Below the pieces are notes generated by a model. The model was not told where the DNA came from. It saw nothing but the letters and a program-made list of their open reading frames with translations, and searched no databases. A DNA stretch of 38,368 nt from Chara braunii. Taxonomy: Eukaryota > Streptophyta > Charophyceae > Charales > Characeae. Position 1 is the first letter of the stretch, and each line of letters opens with the position of its first letter. Position numbers and translations under genes: made by a program. Positions 29,966 to 37,855 of the stretch are shown here, in pieces. The stretch covers positions 3,527,973 through 3,566,340 of the forward strand of contig BFEA01000073.1 in NCBI GenBank assembly GCA_003427395.1, in the 5' to 3' direction.

Positions 29966-30000
29966 AGTGATTTTCAAGTTGGCAAGGGAAGGCAACAAGG

Positions 30001-30120
30001 ACATATACATATATCGTCATATATATCGTCAAATAGAACTGCCCGGTAAACCGTAGGCAGAGAGGGAGAAGAGGACAACAAACGAGGGGCTGTGACAAAC
30101 TGTTTCGTCGGAGTTTCACC
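30001..30120 (-). mobile_element. Small retroposon 'HH-like', copy b
   Basis: It carries GGTGAAACTCCGACGAAACA at the minus-strand 5' side, so the CTGATGA part is lost. The rest of the body, the hairpin and a tail of short AT repeats are present. Just upstream, at 30121-30140, sits another piece of the 3' end (GTTCTGTTTGACAATATA on the minus strand), so at least two units were joined head to tail. Confidence 0.85.
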
Positions 30121-30674
30121 TATATTGTCAAACAGAACGAAAGCAACTCATGATATATTCAACAAGGAAGGATAGTTAATATCCGTGCTCTTGATTTTTC
30201 TCTCTTTTAAAGTCTTTTTCAGTTTTTCTTTTTTTTTAAGAGGTAGACGACTGCCACAGCCCTCTGACCACTAATCTTGCCCTGTGAAAAGGACATCCTA
30301 GCAAAAAAATAGAAACAAGAGAGATCATTGATCTTGCCATGTCAAAACGCAATTCCAGGAAATTTTGGAAAAACGAAAAAAGAAAAGAAAAAAAAGACAG
30401 GATTGAATTGTGCTTGGGCATACATGCCTGCCTGTGCATATTAAGATTAAATATTTATTATCATATATTAAATAATTAAACTTTATAACCATACATTCGA
30501 TAATTAGACATTCTCATATTATGATATCCGCGACATGTAGGACAGAAAAACGGCCAAGCAAACGGACAGAAAAGGGCAGGAAGGGTATGCTCGTCTGTTG
30601 GTCGCAAATTTGACCGAACTCATAAAATGCTTGTGACAGAAAAGGAAACAAGAAAAAGAAAAAGACTAGTGCAC

Positions 30675-30830
30675 CCACAAACCTTGCGCACTTGGTACAC
30701 CAATGAACTGTTGAAATACAGACCTGAGTTCGAACCCAGATGCAACTAAAATGAAATCAAATGGTTCTGAATGAACAGTCAGTTCGACGATGATATCTCA
30801 GGACCATGTTGCCCTTTTAAGGGGAAAAAA
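30675..30830 (+). mobile_element. tRNA-derived SINE family S1, copy 1
   Basis: The tRNA-like head has a weak A-box (CTTGCGCACTTGGTA), CTGTTGAAATACAGACCTGA and a B-box (GAGTTCGAACCC, 30726-30737). The tail CAGTTCGACGATGATATCTC...GCCC is shared with copies at 34600 and 34944. It ends in an A-rich stretch. About 155 bp. Confidence 0.85.
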
Positions 30831-30932
30831 AAAGGCCAGACTAAAAAAACGCCTGTGCCACAAATTTACCGAAAAGCATAAATTGCCTATAGCACAAATT
30901 TAACGCAAGGGATCAAAAAAATGCCTGTAGCA

Positions 30933-31262
30933 CTAGGCTCCCAGAGTGGTCCGGGTCCACTGGCCCGGGCGGGTCAAAAATAAATTAAAAAAATATATAT
31001 ATCGTCACAAACAGAACTGCCCGGTAAACCGTAGGCAGAGAGAGAGAAGAGGACAACAAACGAGGGGCTATATATATATTTTAAATTTGGTAAAGAATTT
31101 CAATGTGACCCTGAGGCAAAAGTTGTTCAGTTTATTTTTCTTCATAACATAATTCTTTTTCGGATGTTTTTTTCTTTTTTTGACTGGGACCTTCCCTGGT
31201 CCTTGCACGGCCGGGCCGCCCGGGAAAATAGGGTGACGCGGGCGGCCCGGCTGGTAGCCTAG
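30933..31262 (+). mobile_element. MITE family C, complete copy with 8-bp target duplication
   Basis: CTAGGCTCCCAG at the left and CTGGTAGCCTAG at the right are inverted repeats with one mismatch. CTGTAGCA lies at 30925-30932 and 31263-31270, a clean 8-bp target duplication (9 bp if the following C is counted). Eight bases fit hAT and nine fit Mutator. Inside are GC palindromes and the GTGACCCTGAGGCAAAAGTT block. It carries a small-retroposon copy at 31001-31070. Confidence 0.9.
31001..31070 (-). mobile_element. Small retroposon 'HH-like', copy c, nested
   Basis: It keeps only the 3' half (AGCCCCTCGTTTG onward on the minus strand), with the hairpin and the ATATAT tail. The same AT dinucleotides appear on both sides, as expected if it inserted into an AT stretch. 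It is the innermost of three nested insertions. Confidence 0.85.
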
Positions 31263-31565
31263 CTGTAGCACCAATTTAATGCAAGGCACAAAATGTCTCT
31301 GTGAAAAAACAGAAAAAAAGACTTGCGTTCAATTTGTGCTACAGGCATTTGATGCCTTCCGTTAAATCTGTGCTATTATGCTATATGCATTTTATACTTT
31401 CCGTAAAATTTCCGGCACAGCGAAGTTGGAAACAAAAAAAAGAAAAGAAAGGAAAAAAAAGAGACCAGCTGACGATCACCAGATGTATATGCATAACGAT
31501 CAGTGATGAGGGGACAAGCCAGCGACACTTGACCACACACCTAGGGCATGGTCCCACAAGCAAAG

Positions 31566-31687
31566 AGGATCGGATCGAATGCCTGAATCTGGACGAGTTT
31601 ATTGGACATGTGCAGGAAATCGAGATTGAACTGCTTTTCTGCATCTGTGCTTAAAACACATCCAGATTCAGGAGCTCGATCCTATCC
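31566..31687. mobile_element. 122-bp inverted-repeat element (MITE family H)
   Basis: AGGATCGGATCGAATGCCTG followed by AATCTGGAC pairs with TCCAGATTCAGGAGCTCGAT and CCTATCC at the right, with a few mismatches. The interior has no coding motif. Just upstream, CAGTGATGAGGGGACAAGCC and CAGCGACAC have a related piece at 32310-32348. Confidence 0.6.
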
Positions 31688-31749
31688 TTTTCCCTACTGG
31701 GACCTCGGCCCTACAGGTCCTACACACCGAGACGTGGAAACATCCAAAT

Positions 31750-31918
31750 CTGGTGACTCCGGAAAATTAATACAAACTTACAAAGTTAATATTTTCAAGG
31801 CAGAAAGTTACGAGCTAAGAAAAAAAAAAAAAAGCGGTGTGGCGTGTCTGCTGACTCCGAAAATACAAGGTTAATATTTTTTAAGGCCGAAAGTTACGAG
31901 CTTTCAAAAAAAACGGTG
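31750..31918 (+). repeat. Imperfect tandem duplication (~90 bp)
   Basis: GACTCCGGAAAATTAATAC...GTTAATATTTTCAAGGCAGA with AAGTTACGAGCT is followed by GACTCCGAAAATACAAGGTT...TTAAGGCCGAAAGTTACGAG. The two units are separated by an A-run. Bases 31919-32540 contain only A-rich and T-rich DNA and a (GA) stretch at 32023. Confidence 0.7.
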
Positions 31919-32549
31919 GTCCGCAATAACGCCAATCTGCGGTGAAGACACCCAAAAGACGTTGGAAACCAAAAAAAAAACACGACACCTAAAAGATTCA
32001 TGAGAGGGGGAAAAAAAAAAAAGAGAGAGTCAGAGAGAGAGAGAAATGAGCGAAGGTGTAGGAGCGTGTTTTTCTTTTTTTTCTTAAGGGGAAAAAAAGG
32101 AAAAGATAAGAAACGAACGAAGGTTTCACTAGTTTGAAGGAAAGGATGGGAGGGAATCATTCAAGCTAAGATGGGTAATGCTCCCAGTCTCTTCGTTCTT
32201 CCGGGTGATTGTCAGGAGTCTTGCCTCAATTATATCCTTTTGGGATTAATCAAAGCTTTCTGTAATGCAAAAAAAAAAGAAAAGAAGAACAAAAAGATCG
32301 TTGATGAAGGCAACGATCAGCAATGTCGTGACAAACCAGCGACACGTGGCACCATCTGATTTGCGGACATGAGCAGGAGACATTTCCCAAGAAAGTAAAA
32401 GGTTTACCGAAATTTCTAACAAGTAAAAAAAAAAGAGTGATGACGACCGATCTGTTCCGCAGACGGGACCAGATCCGAGAAATTTTCTTCTTTTTTTTTT
32501 TTTTTGAAAATCGGAGAAATTTCGACATTCTCAAAGATTGTTTTTAGAC

Positions 32550-32642
32550 CATGTCTCTATTTATGCGTGTCATACTTGCGCAGGGGCCATGCTAATCTTC
32601 TCTCCATCGTTCCAATTTTAACGGACGCCCCAAAGGACAAGA
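32550..32642 (-). ncRNA. U6: U6 snRNA sequence, minus strand, probable retrocopy
   Basis: On the minus strand GTCCTTTGGGGCGTCCGTTA, AAATTGGAACGATGGAGAGA, AGATTAGCATGGCCCCTGCG and CAAGTATGACACGCATAAAT follow U6 over its full length. The ACAGAGA box reads GGAGAGA, and GAGAAATGG reads GAGACATGG. The ACAGAGA box pairs with the 5' splice site, so this change argues against function. No upstream element or TATA box is seen. Confidence 0.85.
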
Positions 32643-32972
32643 GGGTTTTTCAACTGTTTCCGAAAAAGAAGGATCTAAATAAAATAAAATAAAGACGATC
32701 TCATTTCAAGAAAATTAGAGACAGTTTTTGTTGGAGAAAACGATCCAATTTCGAGAAAATTAGATAAAGTTGACAAATTCGAGAACAACAACAAATGCTG
32801 TTAACGATCTAATTTCAAGAAAGCTATTTATTATGTATTGTTAACAACGACGATATTTTAGAATGTGCATCTCTAAGGATTACTGTTTACAAGTTTCAGC
32901 AAAAAAGAAAAAACAACAATTTCATCATCAGCTTCCTTCCCGTTCCTTGGACAAAGATTTCTACACACAGAG

Positions 32973-33040
32973 CGGGGACAAGGTCCCACTTGCGCAAATT
33001 AGGAGATTTCGGCCGTTGATCTTTGCTATCTAGAGAGACC
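32973..33040 (+). mobile_element. MITE family D-hairpin, half copy
   Basis: GGGGACAAGGTCCCACTTGC, then AATTAGGAGATTTCGGCCGT and TGATCTTTGCTATCTA, match the left half of 36460-36566. The right inverted arm is missing. Confidence 0.65.
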
Positions 33041-33260
33041 GTTAACGGAGGCCTCAATTTTCAGACCACTTGTTATTCTATTTATAACAAAACTCAAGGG
33101 TCATTTTAACCAAACTTGCCACCAATTCATAGAGCGGAGATCATACTAACTACTTAGAAAAAAAATTGAAAAAAAAACTTAAAAAACCTATAAAACAGTA
33201 AGGCAAAAGTGTGTTTTCATGCAAAGGGCTGAAAAGTGGGGGTCCCTGTTAACCGCTTAT

Positions 33261-33343
33261 GAACAGAGCTTCCCAGTAAACCATAGGCAGCGAGGGAGAA
33301 AAGGACGACAAACGAGGGGCTGTGACATACTGTTCCGTCGGAT
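33261..33343 (-). mobile_element. Small retroposon 'HH-like', copy d
   Basis: This is the most diverged copy: the hairpin reads TGCCTATGGTTTACTGGG on the minus strand. The 5' side begins AATCCGACGGAACAG, so the ribozyme-like part is cut within helix II. It abuts copy e in the same orientation. Confidence 0.8.
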
Positions 33344-33349
33344 TTGTAT

Positions 33350-33421
33350 ATATCGTCACAAACAGAACTGCCCGGTAAACCGTAGGCAGAGAGAGAGAAG
33401 AGGACAACAAACGAGGGGCTG
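33350..33421 (-). mobile_element. Small retroposon 'HH-like', copy e
   Basis: It contains the same segment as copy c, from AGCCCCTCG to the CTGTTTGTGACGATATATAC tail on the minus strand. It is joined to copy d by TATATACAAATCCGACGG, so the AT tail of one runs directly into the body of the other. Confidence 0.85.
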
Positions 33422-33775
33422 CGGACTTGTATATATTGTCACATTGTGAATCAGAGCGCACAAAAGGGGAAAGGAAAAAGGAAAAGGAAAAAAGGGGAAG
33501 GGGAAGAGGTAAGGAAAGCTCCACCTGTTCATAACCTCTTACGCACAAGGCCAGCCACGTGGATGACAGGTTGAGCTGGCTGCCCCCATCCCCGTGTGTC
33601 ACAAGGACCCACTTGCACACAGCCAAAAGGCAAAGAGGTAAAGAAAGGGAGGAGGAAACCAAACCTGACAGGAAAAGAAAGATAGGGAAAGAAAGATAAT
33701 CCAATTATCACAAAGCAAATAACACATCCCACAGATCAACGTATCTTTTTTCTTTTTTTCTTTTTTCCTCTTATA

Positions 33776-33869
33776 TATATATCGTCAAATAGAACTGCCC
33801 GGTAAACCGTAGGCAGAGAGGGAGAAGAGGACAACAAACGAGGGGCTGTGACAAACTGTTTCGTCGGAG
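33776..33869 (-). mobile_element. Small retroposon 'HH-like', copy f
   Basis: It carries the full body, the hairpin and a (TA)n tail. The minus-strand 5' end stops at CTCCGACGAAAC, at an undetermined base (33870). The abrupt junction with copy g at that base may be an assembly join. Confidence 0.85.
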
Positions 33870-33871
33870 NT

Positions 33872-33985
33872 CGTCAAATAGAACTGCCCGGTAAACCGTA
33901 GGCAGAGAGGGAGAAGAGGACAACAAACGAGGGGCTGTGACAAACTGTTTCGTCGGAGTTTCACCGACTCATCAGGAGGCTGAAC
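33872..33985 (-). mobile_element. Small retroposon 'HH-like', copy g, longest
   Basis: Minus strand, 5' to 3': GTTCAGCCTC, then the hammerhead-like core at 33947-33975, AGTTTGTCACAGCCCCTCG, a pyrimidine-rich body, the hairpin TGCCTACGGTTTACCGGGCA (33885-33904) and TTCTATTTGACGA. It has no coding capacity and no obvious Pol III boxes. About 114 nt. It would need another element's enzymes to move. Confidence 0.9.
33947..33975 (-). ncRNA. Hammerhead-ribozyme-like core
   Basis: On the minus strand CTGATGA is followed by GTCGG, a TGAAACT loop, CCGAC and GAAAC. This has both invariant core strings of the hammerhead ribozyme, a perfect 5-bp helix II, and the G10.1-C11.1 pair next to the core. Downstream, AGTTTGTC could close a two-pair helix III (CA/TG) with GTC as the cleavage triplet. 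I found no strand complementary to form helix I with GTTCAGCCTC. Activity is therefore unproven and the match could be partly fortuitous. Confidence 0.5.
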
Positions 33986-33991
33986 ATATAT

Positions 33992-34088
33992 AGTCAAACA
34001 GAGGCAGAGAGGGAGAAGAGGACAACAAACGAGGGGCTGTGACAAACTGTTCCGTAGGAGTTTCACGGACTCATCAGCAGGCTGAACC
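33992..34088 (-). mobile_element. Small retroposon 'HH-like', copy h
   Basis: The 5' end on the minus strand, GTTCAGCCTGCTGATGAGTC, matches copy g, so the two define a shared 5' end. Helix II is damaged (GTCCG against CCTAC) and GAAAC reads GGAAC. The hairpin segment is deleted, leaving GCCTCTGTTTGACTATAT. Confidence 0.85.
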
Positions 34089-34161
34089 CTTATATATGAT
34101 ATACATATACGCATAGATATATATATGTTATAGGTTTATATGTATATATTTTTATATATAT

Positions 34162-34564
34162 CACCATGGGGTGTGACCGAACCCATCACGATTCCCACGA
34201 TCGGGGATAACGGGGATAAATACAAGGGGAAGTTTTCGAAATGCCCCTCCGACTTCCATTTATTTGCCGTATGCCCCTCTGATGGCCGATATACCCTGTC
34301 GCGCCCCTCTGACAACGATTGAAGTTTCCAAAAAACCCTGGAGTCGTTTGGGCCTGAAATATGTTCGGAAATATTCTCAATACGCCCCTACCTGTACTTG
34401 TTCCAAATTTCCAGTATGCCCCGGTAGCTTCCCAGGGGCAGGGGAACGGCCGCGAGTGCCACCAACGGCCACAGGGGCATGTTGGAAAGTTGCTTCCCAG
34501 TGTTTATCCCCGTTATCCCCTATCTTCGTCGGAATCGTGACGGGTACGGTCACACCCCATGGTG
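34162..34564. mobile_element. 403-bp element with ~62-bp terminal inverted repeats
   Basis: CACCATGGGGTGTGACCG...CACGATTCC...GGGGATAACGGGGATAAA at the left returns inverted at 34500-34564 (TTTATCCCCGTTATCCCC...GGTCACACCCCATGGTG). The interior repeats TGCCCCTCYGA at least twice. It has no coding capacity. No target duplication is visible because the left flank is an AT repeat. Long terminal repeats suggest a Mutator-like or foldback element. Confidence 0.88.
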
Positions 34565-34599
34565 CTTTTTAATTTCTTTTTCTGTCGTTTCCTTTCTCA

Positions 34600-34795
34600 A
34601 TTTTAGCTCAGTTGATACACTCACGAGCTGTTGAAATTCAGACTCCAAAAAAATAAATAAATAAATAAATTTAAAAAAAAATTCAGACTCAAGTTCGAAT
34701 CCAGATGCAATCAGACGAACAGAAGAAATAAGTATGCATTACCAGGGGCAGGTCGGTTCAATGATGATATCTCAAGACCGTGGCGCTTTTTTTCT
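34600..34795 (+). mobile_element. tRNA-derived SINE family S1, copy 2, interrupted
   Basis: A good A-box (TAGCTCAGTTGATA, 34604-34617) and a B-box (AAGTTCGAATCC, 34691-34702) are separated by an extra A-rich insert at 34646-34678. The tail GGTCGGTTCAATGATGATAT...CCGTGGCGC is shared with the other copies. The insert splits the internal promoter, so transcription from it is doubtful. Confidence 0.88.
34646..34678 (+). mobile_element. A-rich insert flanked by a 12-bp target duplication
   Basis: AAATTCAGACTC occurs at 34634-34645 and again at 34679-34690. Between them lie 33 bases made almost wholly of A with AAAT units. This looks like a retroposition event that inserted little more than a tail. 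Confidence 0.75.
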
Positions 34796-34943
34796 TAAAA
34801 AGCAAAAACGAAACGGGCATGGGAGAGAGGAAGGAGAGAAAAGGGAAGGGCAGAGGGGAAGAGTACAATGCGAAAAAAGAGGAGAAAAACAGGAAAACAA
34901 AAAAGAAGCGAGTGCGAAAGTCAAAATGGTAGGTGGAGCGACG

Positions 34944-35090
34944 GGCCTACCGAGCTCAGTCGGTACACCCATGAACTCTTGAAATACAGATCCAAGTTCA
35001 AGTCGAGATGCGATCAGACATAGTTCTCAATCACTTACGTGGGGCCGGTCAGATCAATGATGATATCTCGAAGCCGTCGCCCTTACACAC
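34944..35090 (+). mobile_element. tRNA-derived SINE family S1, copy 3
   Basis: GCCTACCGAGCTCAGTCGGT (A-box region), CTCTTGAAATACAGATC, AAGTTCAAGTCG (a degraded B-box) and the tail GGTCAGATCAATGATGATAT...GCCGTCGCCC run in the same order as copies 1 and 2. About 147 bp. The TTCAAGTC B-box has lost the GGTTCGA form. Confidence 0.85.
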
Positions 35091-35329
35091 ACAAAAACAA
35101 AAAACCCGAAAAAAAGGGAGGTGGAAAAGAAAGAAGGAGACGAAAAATACAGAATCGAGAGGCGAAGAGTAAAAAATAGAAAGCAGAAAGAACAGAGAGA
35201 GGACAATGACAGAGAAGAAGAGCTCATCGCAATGTCAGCGTCCATAGTTTCACACGACCGAAAATCCAATAAAACGCCGCGTGACCTCTTACCAGGCCGG
35301 GCTCGTGTCAAGTTTCGTCGGTTTATTTG

Positions 35330-35565
35330 AGAAAGATTGAAGAAGGTTATCGGATGAAAGATTGAAGGTTATCGATCGGATGAAGGATTGAAGGTTATCG
35401 GATTGAACGTTATTTCGAAAGATTGAAGGGGTTCGTGTCAATATGTCGGTTTATTTGGAAAGATTGAAGAAGGTTATCGATCGGATGAAAGATTGAAGGT
35501 TATCGATCGGATGAAAGATTGAAGGTTATCGGATTGAAGGTTATTTCGAAAGATTGAAGGTTAAT
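35330..35565 (+). repeat. Nested GATTGAAGGTTATCG satellite
   Basis: Units of about 20-26 bp (GAAAGATTGAAGGTTATCGA) are arrayed inside two larger ~115-130-bp units. Each larger unit opens with GGTTTATTTG and closes with GTTATTTCGAAAGATTGAAG. No coding potential. Confidence 0.9.
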
Positions 35566-35583
35566 TTGTAGTTTAAAACGAAT

Positions 35584-36095
35584 GAAATTCACACCAGGTC
35601 CCGTTATCGGAGGACGAAATAAATTAGTTAATTAATTAGTTATGCTTGATTCGTTTGAACTAATTATTTATTTATTCACTTATACGCCAGGTTCAATTTT
35701 GAAGGTCCAACTTACACCTTGTCCAAAATTTTCGAGGGTTCGCTTCACGTGGTCACATTTCAGATCCCAAACGTTCTCCGGGTTAGACTGAGGTAATGAA
35801 ATTACGATCGAGTTTTCTTTTGGGTTTTCTTTTTCGTTCACGTCCGATACGTCGATTTATTACGAAAGATTGAAATTCACACCAGGACCGGTTATCTGAA
35901 ATGAATCATGCTTGATTTGTTAGAACTAAAATAATATTTATTCATTTATTTACTTATACGCCAGGTCCAACTTCGAAGGGCCAACTTACACCCTTGTCCA
36001 ATTTCGAAGGTTCGCTTCACGTGGTCAAATTTCAAATCCCAAACGTTCGCCGGGTTAGACTGCGCTAATGAAATTGTGCTCGACTTTTTTTTTTC
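35584..36095 (+). repeat. Tandem repeat, 288-bp period, two copies
   Basis: GAAATTCACACCAGG starts at 35584 and 35872. Each copy continues through TTATACGCCAGGT, CCAACTTACACC, TCGCTTCACGTGGTC and CGGGTTAGACTG. The copies differ by scattered substitutions and small indels. Confidence 0.9.
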
Positions 36096-36142
36096 AAATC
36101 GAAGGTTCGATTCAAGCCAGATCAAAGAAAAAAAAAAAAACC

Positions 36143-36228
36143 TTTCTCGGCCTTTTGGCTAAGATCAAGTGTAGTATCTGTTCTGATCAGTTTAANATCT
36201 GGAAAAAAAAAAAAAAAAAAAAAAAAAA
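36143..36228 (+). pseudogene. U2 snRNA 5' fragment fused to poly(A)
   Basis: TTTCTCGGCCTTTTGGCTAA, GATCAAGTGTAGTATCTGTT and CTGATCAGTTTAANATCTG are U2 from about base 6, including the branch-site pairing region (GTAGTATC). After about 60 nt it ends in 26 A instead of continuing into stem-loop IIa/b and the Sm site. This is the layout of a truncated, polyadenylated retrocopy. Base 36196 is undetermined. Confidence 0.9.
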
Positions 36229-36459
36229 CACGAAAACAAGAAAAGGAAAAAACGTTGAACGAGTTTATTGCCGAATTACCTACTTCACTGAAAGATGAAA
36301 AATTTGGATGCGTGATCATGATGTTTCAACGGTTACTTCTGCCAACCGAGAGTAGGTAGAGTGGTTCAGTTTTAATTCGACATCTAGACGGTCCGCAGCG
36401 GAGGCTGCCAGTGTATGCGGGCGAAAGCCTGTAAGCTAAGCTGGCTGATGCTGTCAGTA

Positions 36460-36566
36460 CCCCGGGGCAAGGTCCGACTTGCACGGATTAGGAGATTTCG
36501 GCCGTTGATCTCGGCTATCTACGGTCTCTATCTCTTAATTCGTGCAAGTGGGACCTAGCCCCCGGG
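36460..36566. mobile_element. 107-bp foldback element (MITE family D-hairpin)
   Basis: The left arm CCCCGGGGCAAGGTCCGACT...GGATTAGGAGAT (36460-36496) pairs with ATCTCTTAATTCGTGCAAGT...AGCCCCCGGG (36530-36566), with a few mismatches over 37 nt. The 33-nt loop holds TTCGGCCGTTGATCTCGGCT. A half copy is at 32973. Confidence 0.85.
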
Positions 36567-36980
36567 TTGAATTGTGAGGTCCCCGGCCTCGCTCTCGGAG
36601 TTCTAACGAGGGATTGTCTTTGGGAAAAAAAAAGGGGAGAAAAAAATCGGCCGCAGGTCTGGTCGCCTCACAGGAGAGGAATACAACTCGAATGATTCGG
36701 TTCATCTTTTGATCCAACTGTGAGTGCGCGCGCCAGCCTTTGAGATAGCCTACCGTGTTCCAGCGAGTGCAACGCACCCTGATACTGGCTGTATGGGACC
36801 GGAAAACAGGCTTTATGCATTCATCATCAGGGTAGGTTGTATTCGGGGGAAGACCGTAGCCGGACATCTGAACGAGTAGCAAGAAGAGAGAAGGAAGATG
36901 TGGAGGGAGAGGAGAAATGCAGAGACAGAAGCAACGAGCACAACGCAAAGGAAAGAGATCTGAAGAGAACAAACAAACAC

Positions 36981-36983
36981 AGT

Positions 36984-37037
<54 letters not shown>
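36981..37037. repeat. (GA)n microsatellite
   Basis: A run of GA dinucleotides with one AAAG interruption. Frames translated through it read as arginine/glutamate or serine/leucine repeats and are not genes. Confidence 0.95.
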
Positions 37038-37040
<3 letters not shown>

Positions 37041-37193
37041 GATGGATGAAGAAACACGCGAGGCGCAGAGACGATAGAAAGACGAAATCAGAGACCGAAA
37101 GGGCAGAGGTCGAACCAATTGCTCTCCCAAAGGCTCCTGAACGTGATAAAATGCCATGGAGGAGCAAAGAGCGCATTTGGAAAGTGATGTGGG

Positions 37194-37195
<2 letters not shown>

Positions 37196-37273
<78 letters not shown>
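37196..37273. repeat. (GA)n microsatellite, uninterrupted
   Basis: About 39 perfect GA units. It forms the middle of a long purine-rich region, 36880-37430, with no gene. Confidence 0.95.
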
Positions 37274-37277
<4 letters not shown>

Positions 37278-37510
37278 CAAGATATCCAAGCAGATGCAGA
37301 GGAAGAAAAAAACTACATCTGATCCGAAATATCGATTTTATGCATTCCTCATTAGGGGAGAAGCAGCATTGGAGGAAGAAGAAGAATGTTCTTGGGAAAG
37401 GAAGAGGTCTCCATGAAGCCGATCTAAGCTTCCTGTACGATTAAATCGCCAGCAAAAAGAAGTGGAGGAAAGAAAAACCAAAAAGAAAGAAAAACAGCAG
37501 TAACTCACCC

Positions 37511-37590
37511 AGCCCATGTGGCTGACCGGTACACCCATCGACTGTTGACAAGGAGATCTGAGGTTCGAATCCTTGCTCACGATGAGAAAA
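37511..37590 (+). mobile_element. tRNA-derived SINE family S1, head only
   Basis: GTGGCTGACCGGTACACCCA (A-box region), GACTGTTGAC and a perfect B-box-type GAGGTTCGAATCCTTGC are present. The common SINE tail (GATGATATCTC) is missing, so the copy is 3' truncated. The head is the least mutated of the family in this window. A tRNA gene is less likely because the acceptor stem does not pair. Confidence 0.7.
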
Positions 37591-37765
37591 GCAAAACGAA
37601 CGTATAAACAGGACTTGCAATCAAACCTAGTCAGGCGACGATTGGGAGGAGGGGGGGCGGAAAGGGGGGAAGGGGGAAGGGGGGAAGGGGGGGGGAAACA
37701 CGATCACGGGGATTTCGGTCTTTTCTCGGACGAGGTCGAGCGAAGCAATCGAATACGTTCCGCAC

Positions 37766-37855
37766 CCTACCGTCTTCCCCCAAAACAACGCACCCTCTTA
37801 TGAAAGTATCTGAACGGAAAGGTTGATTATATACATTAGGATGCGCTGTGTTCGG
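37766..37855 (+). mobile_element. MITE family G, partial copy
   Basis: CCTACCGTCTTCCCCCAAAA, then CAACGCACCCTCTTATG, match the left arm at 10562. A weak right arm (AGGATGCGCTGTGTTCGGGA) is seen. Non-coding. Confidence 0.45.

Larger units (their letters stand above)
30848..31425. mobile_element. Long inverted-repeat element split by a younger MITE
   Basis: The left arm (GCCTGTGCCACAAATTTACC...ATTGCCTATAGCACAAATTT...GCAAGG, 30848-30932 continued at 31263-31285) is the inverse of 31320-31425 (CTTGCGTTCAATTTGTGCTA...ATTTCCGGCACAG). Each arm is about 105 bp. The MITE at 30933-31262 interrupts the left arm, with CTGTAGCA duplicated on both sides. Confidence 0.75.

Noticed and set aside
33785-34114. 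Repeated protein-like string (SDESVKL.RNSLSQPLVCCPLLPLCL) in several minus frames
   Set aside because: It is only the translation of the small retroposon. Copies vary in frame and are interrupted, and the conserved features are RNA-like (hairpins), not codon-like.
36535-37289. Long minus-strand frames rich in serine and leucine
   Set aside because: They are translations of the (GA)n/(TC)n microsatellites and their flanks.
37511-37590. A functional tRNA gene
   Set aside because: The B-box is perfect, yet the acceptor stem does not close and the sequence aligns with SINE family S1.
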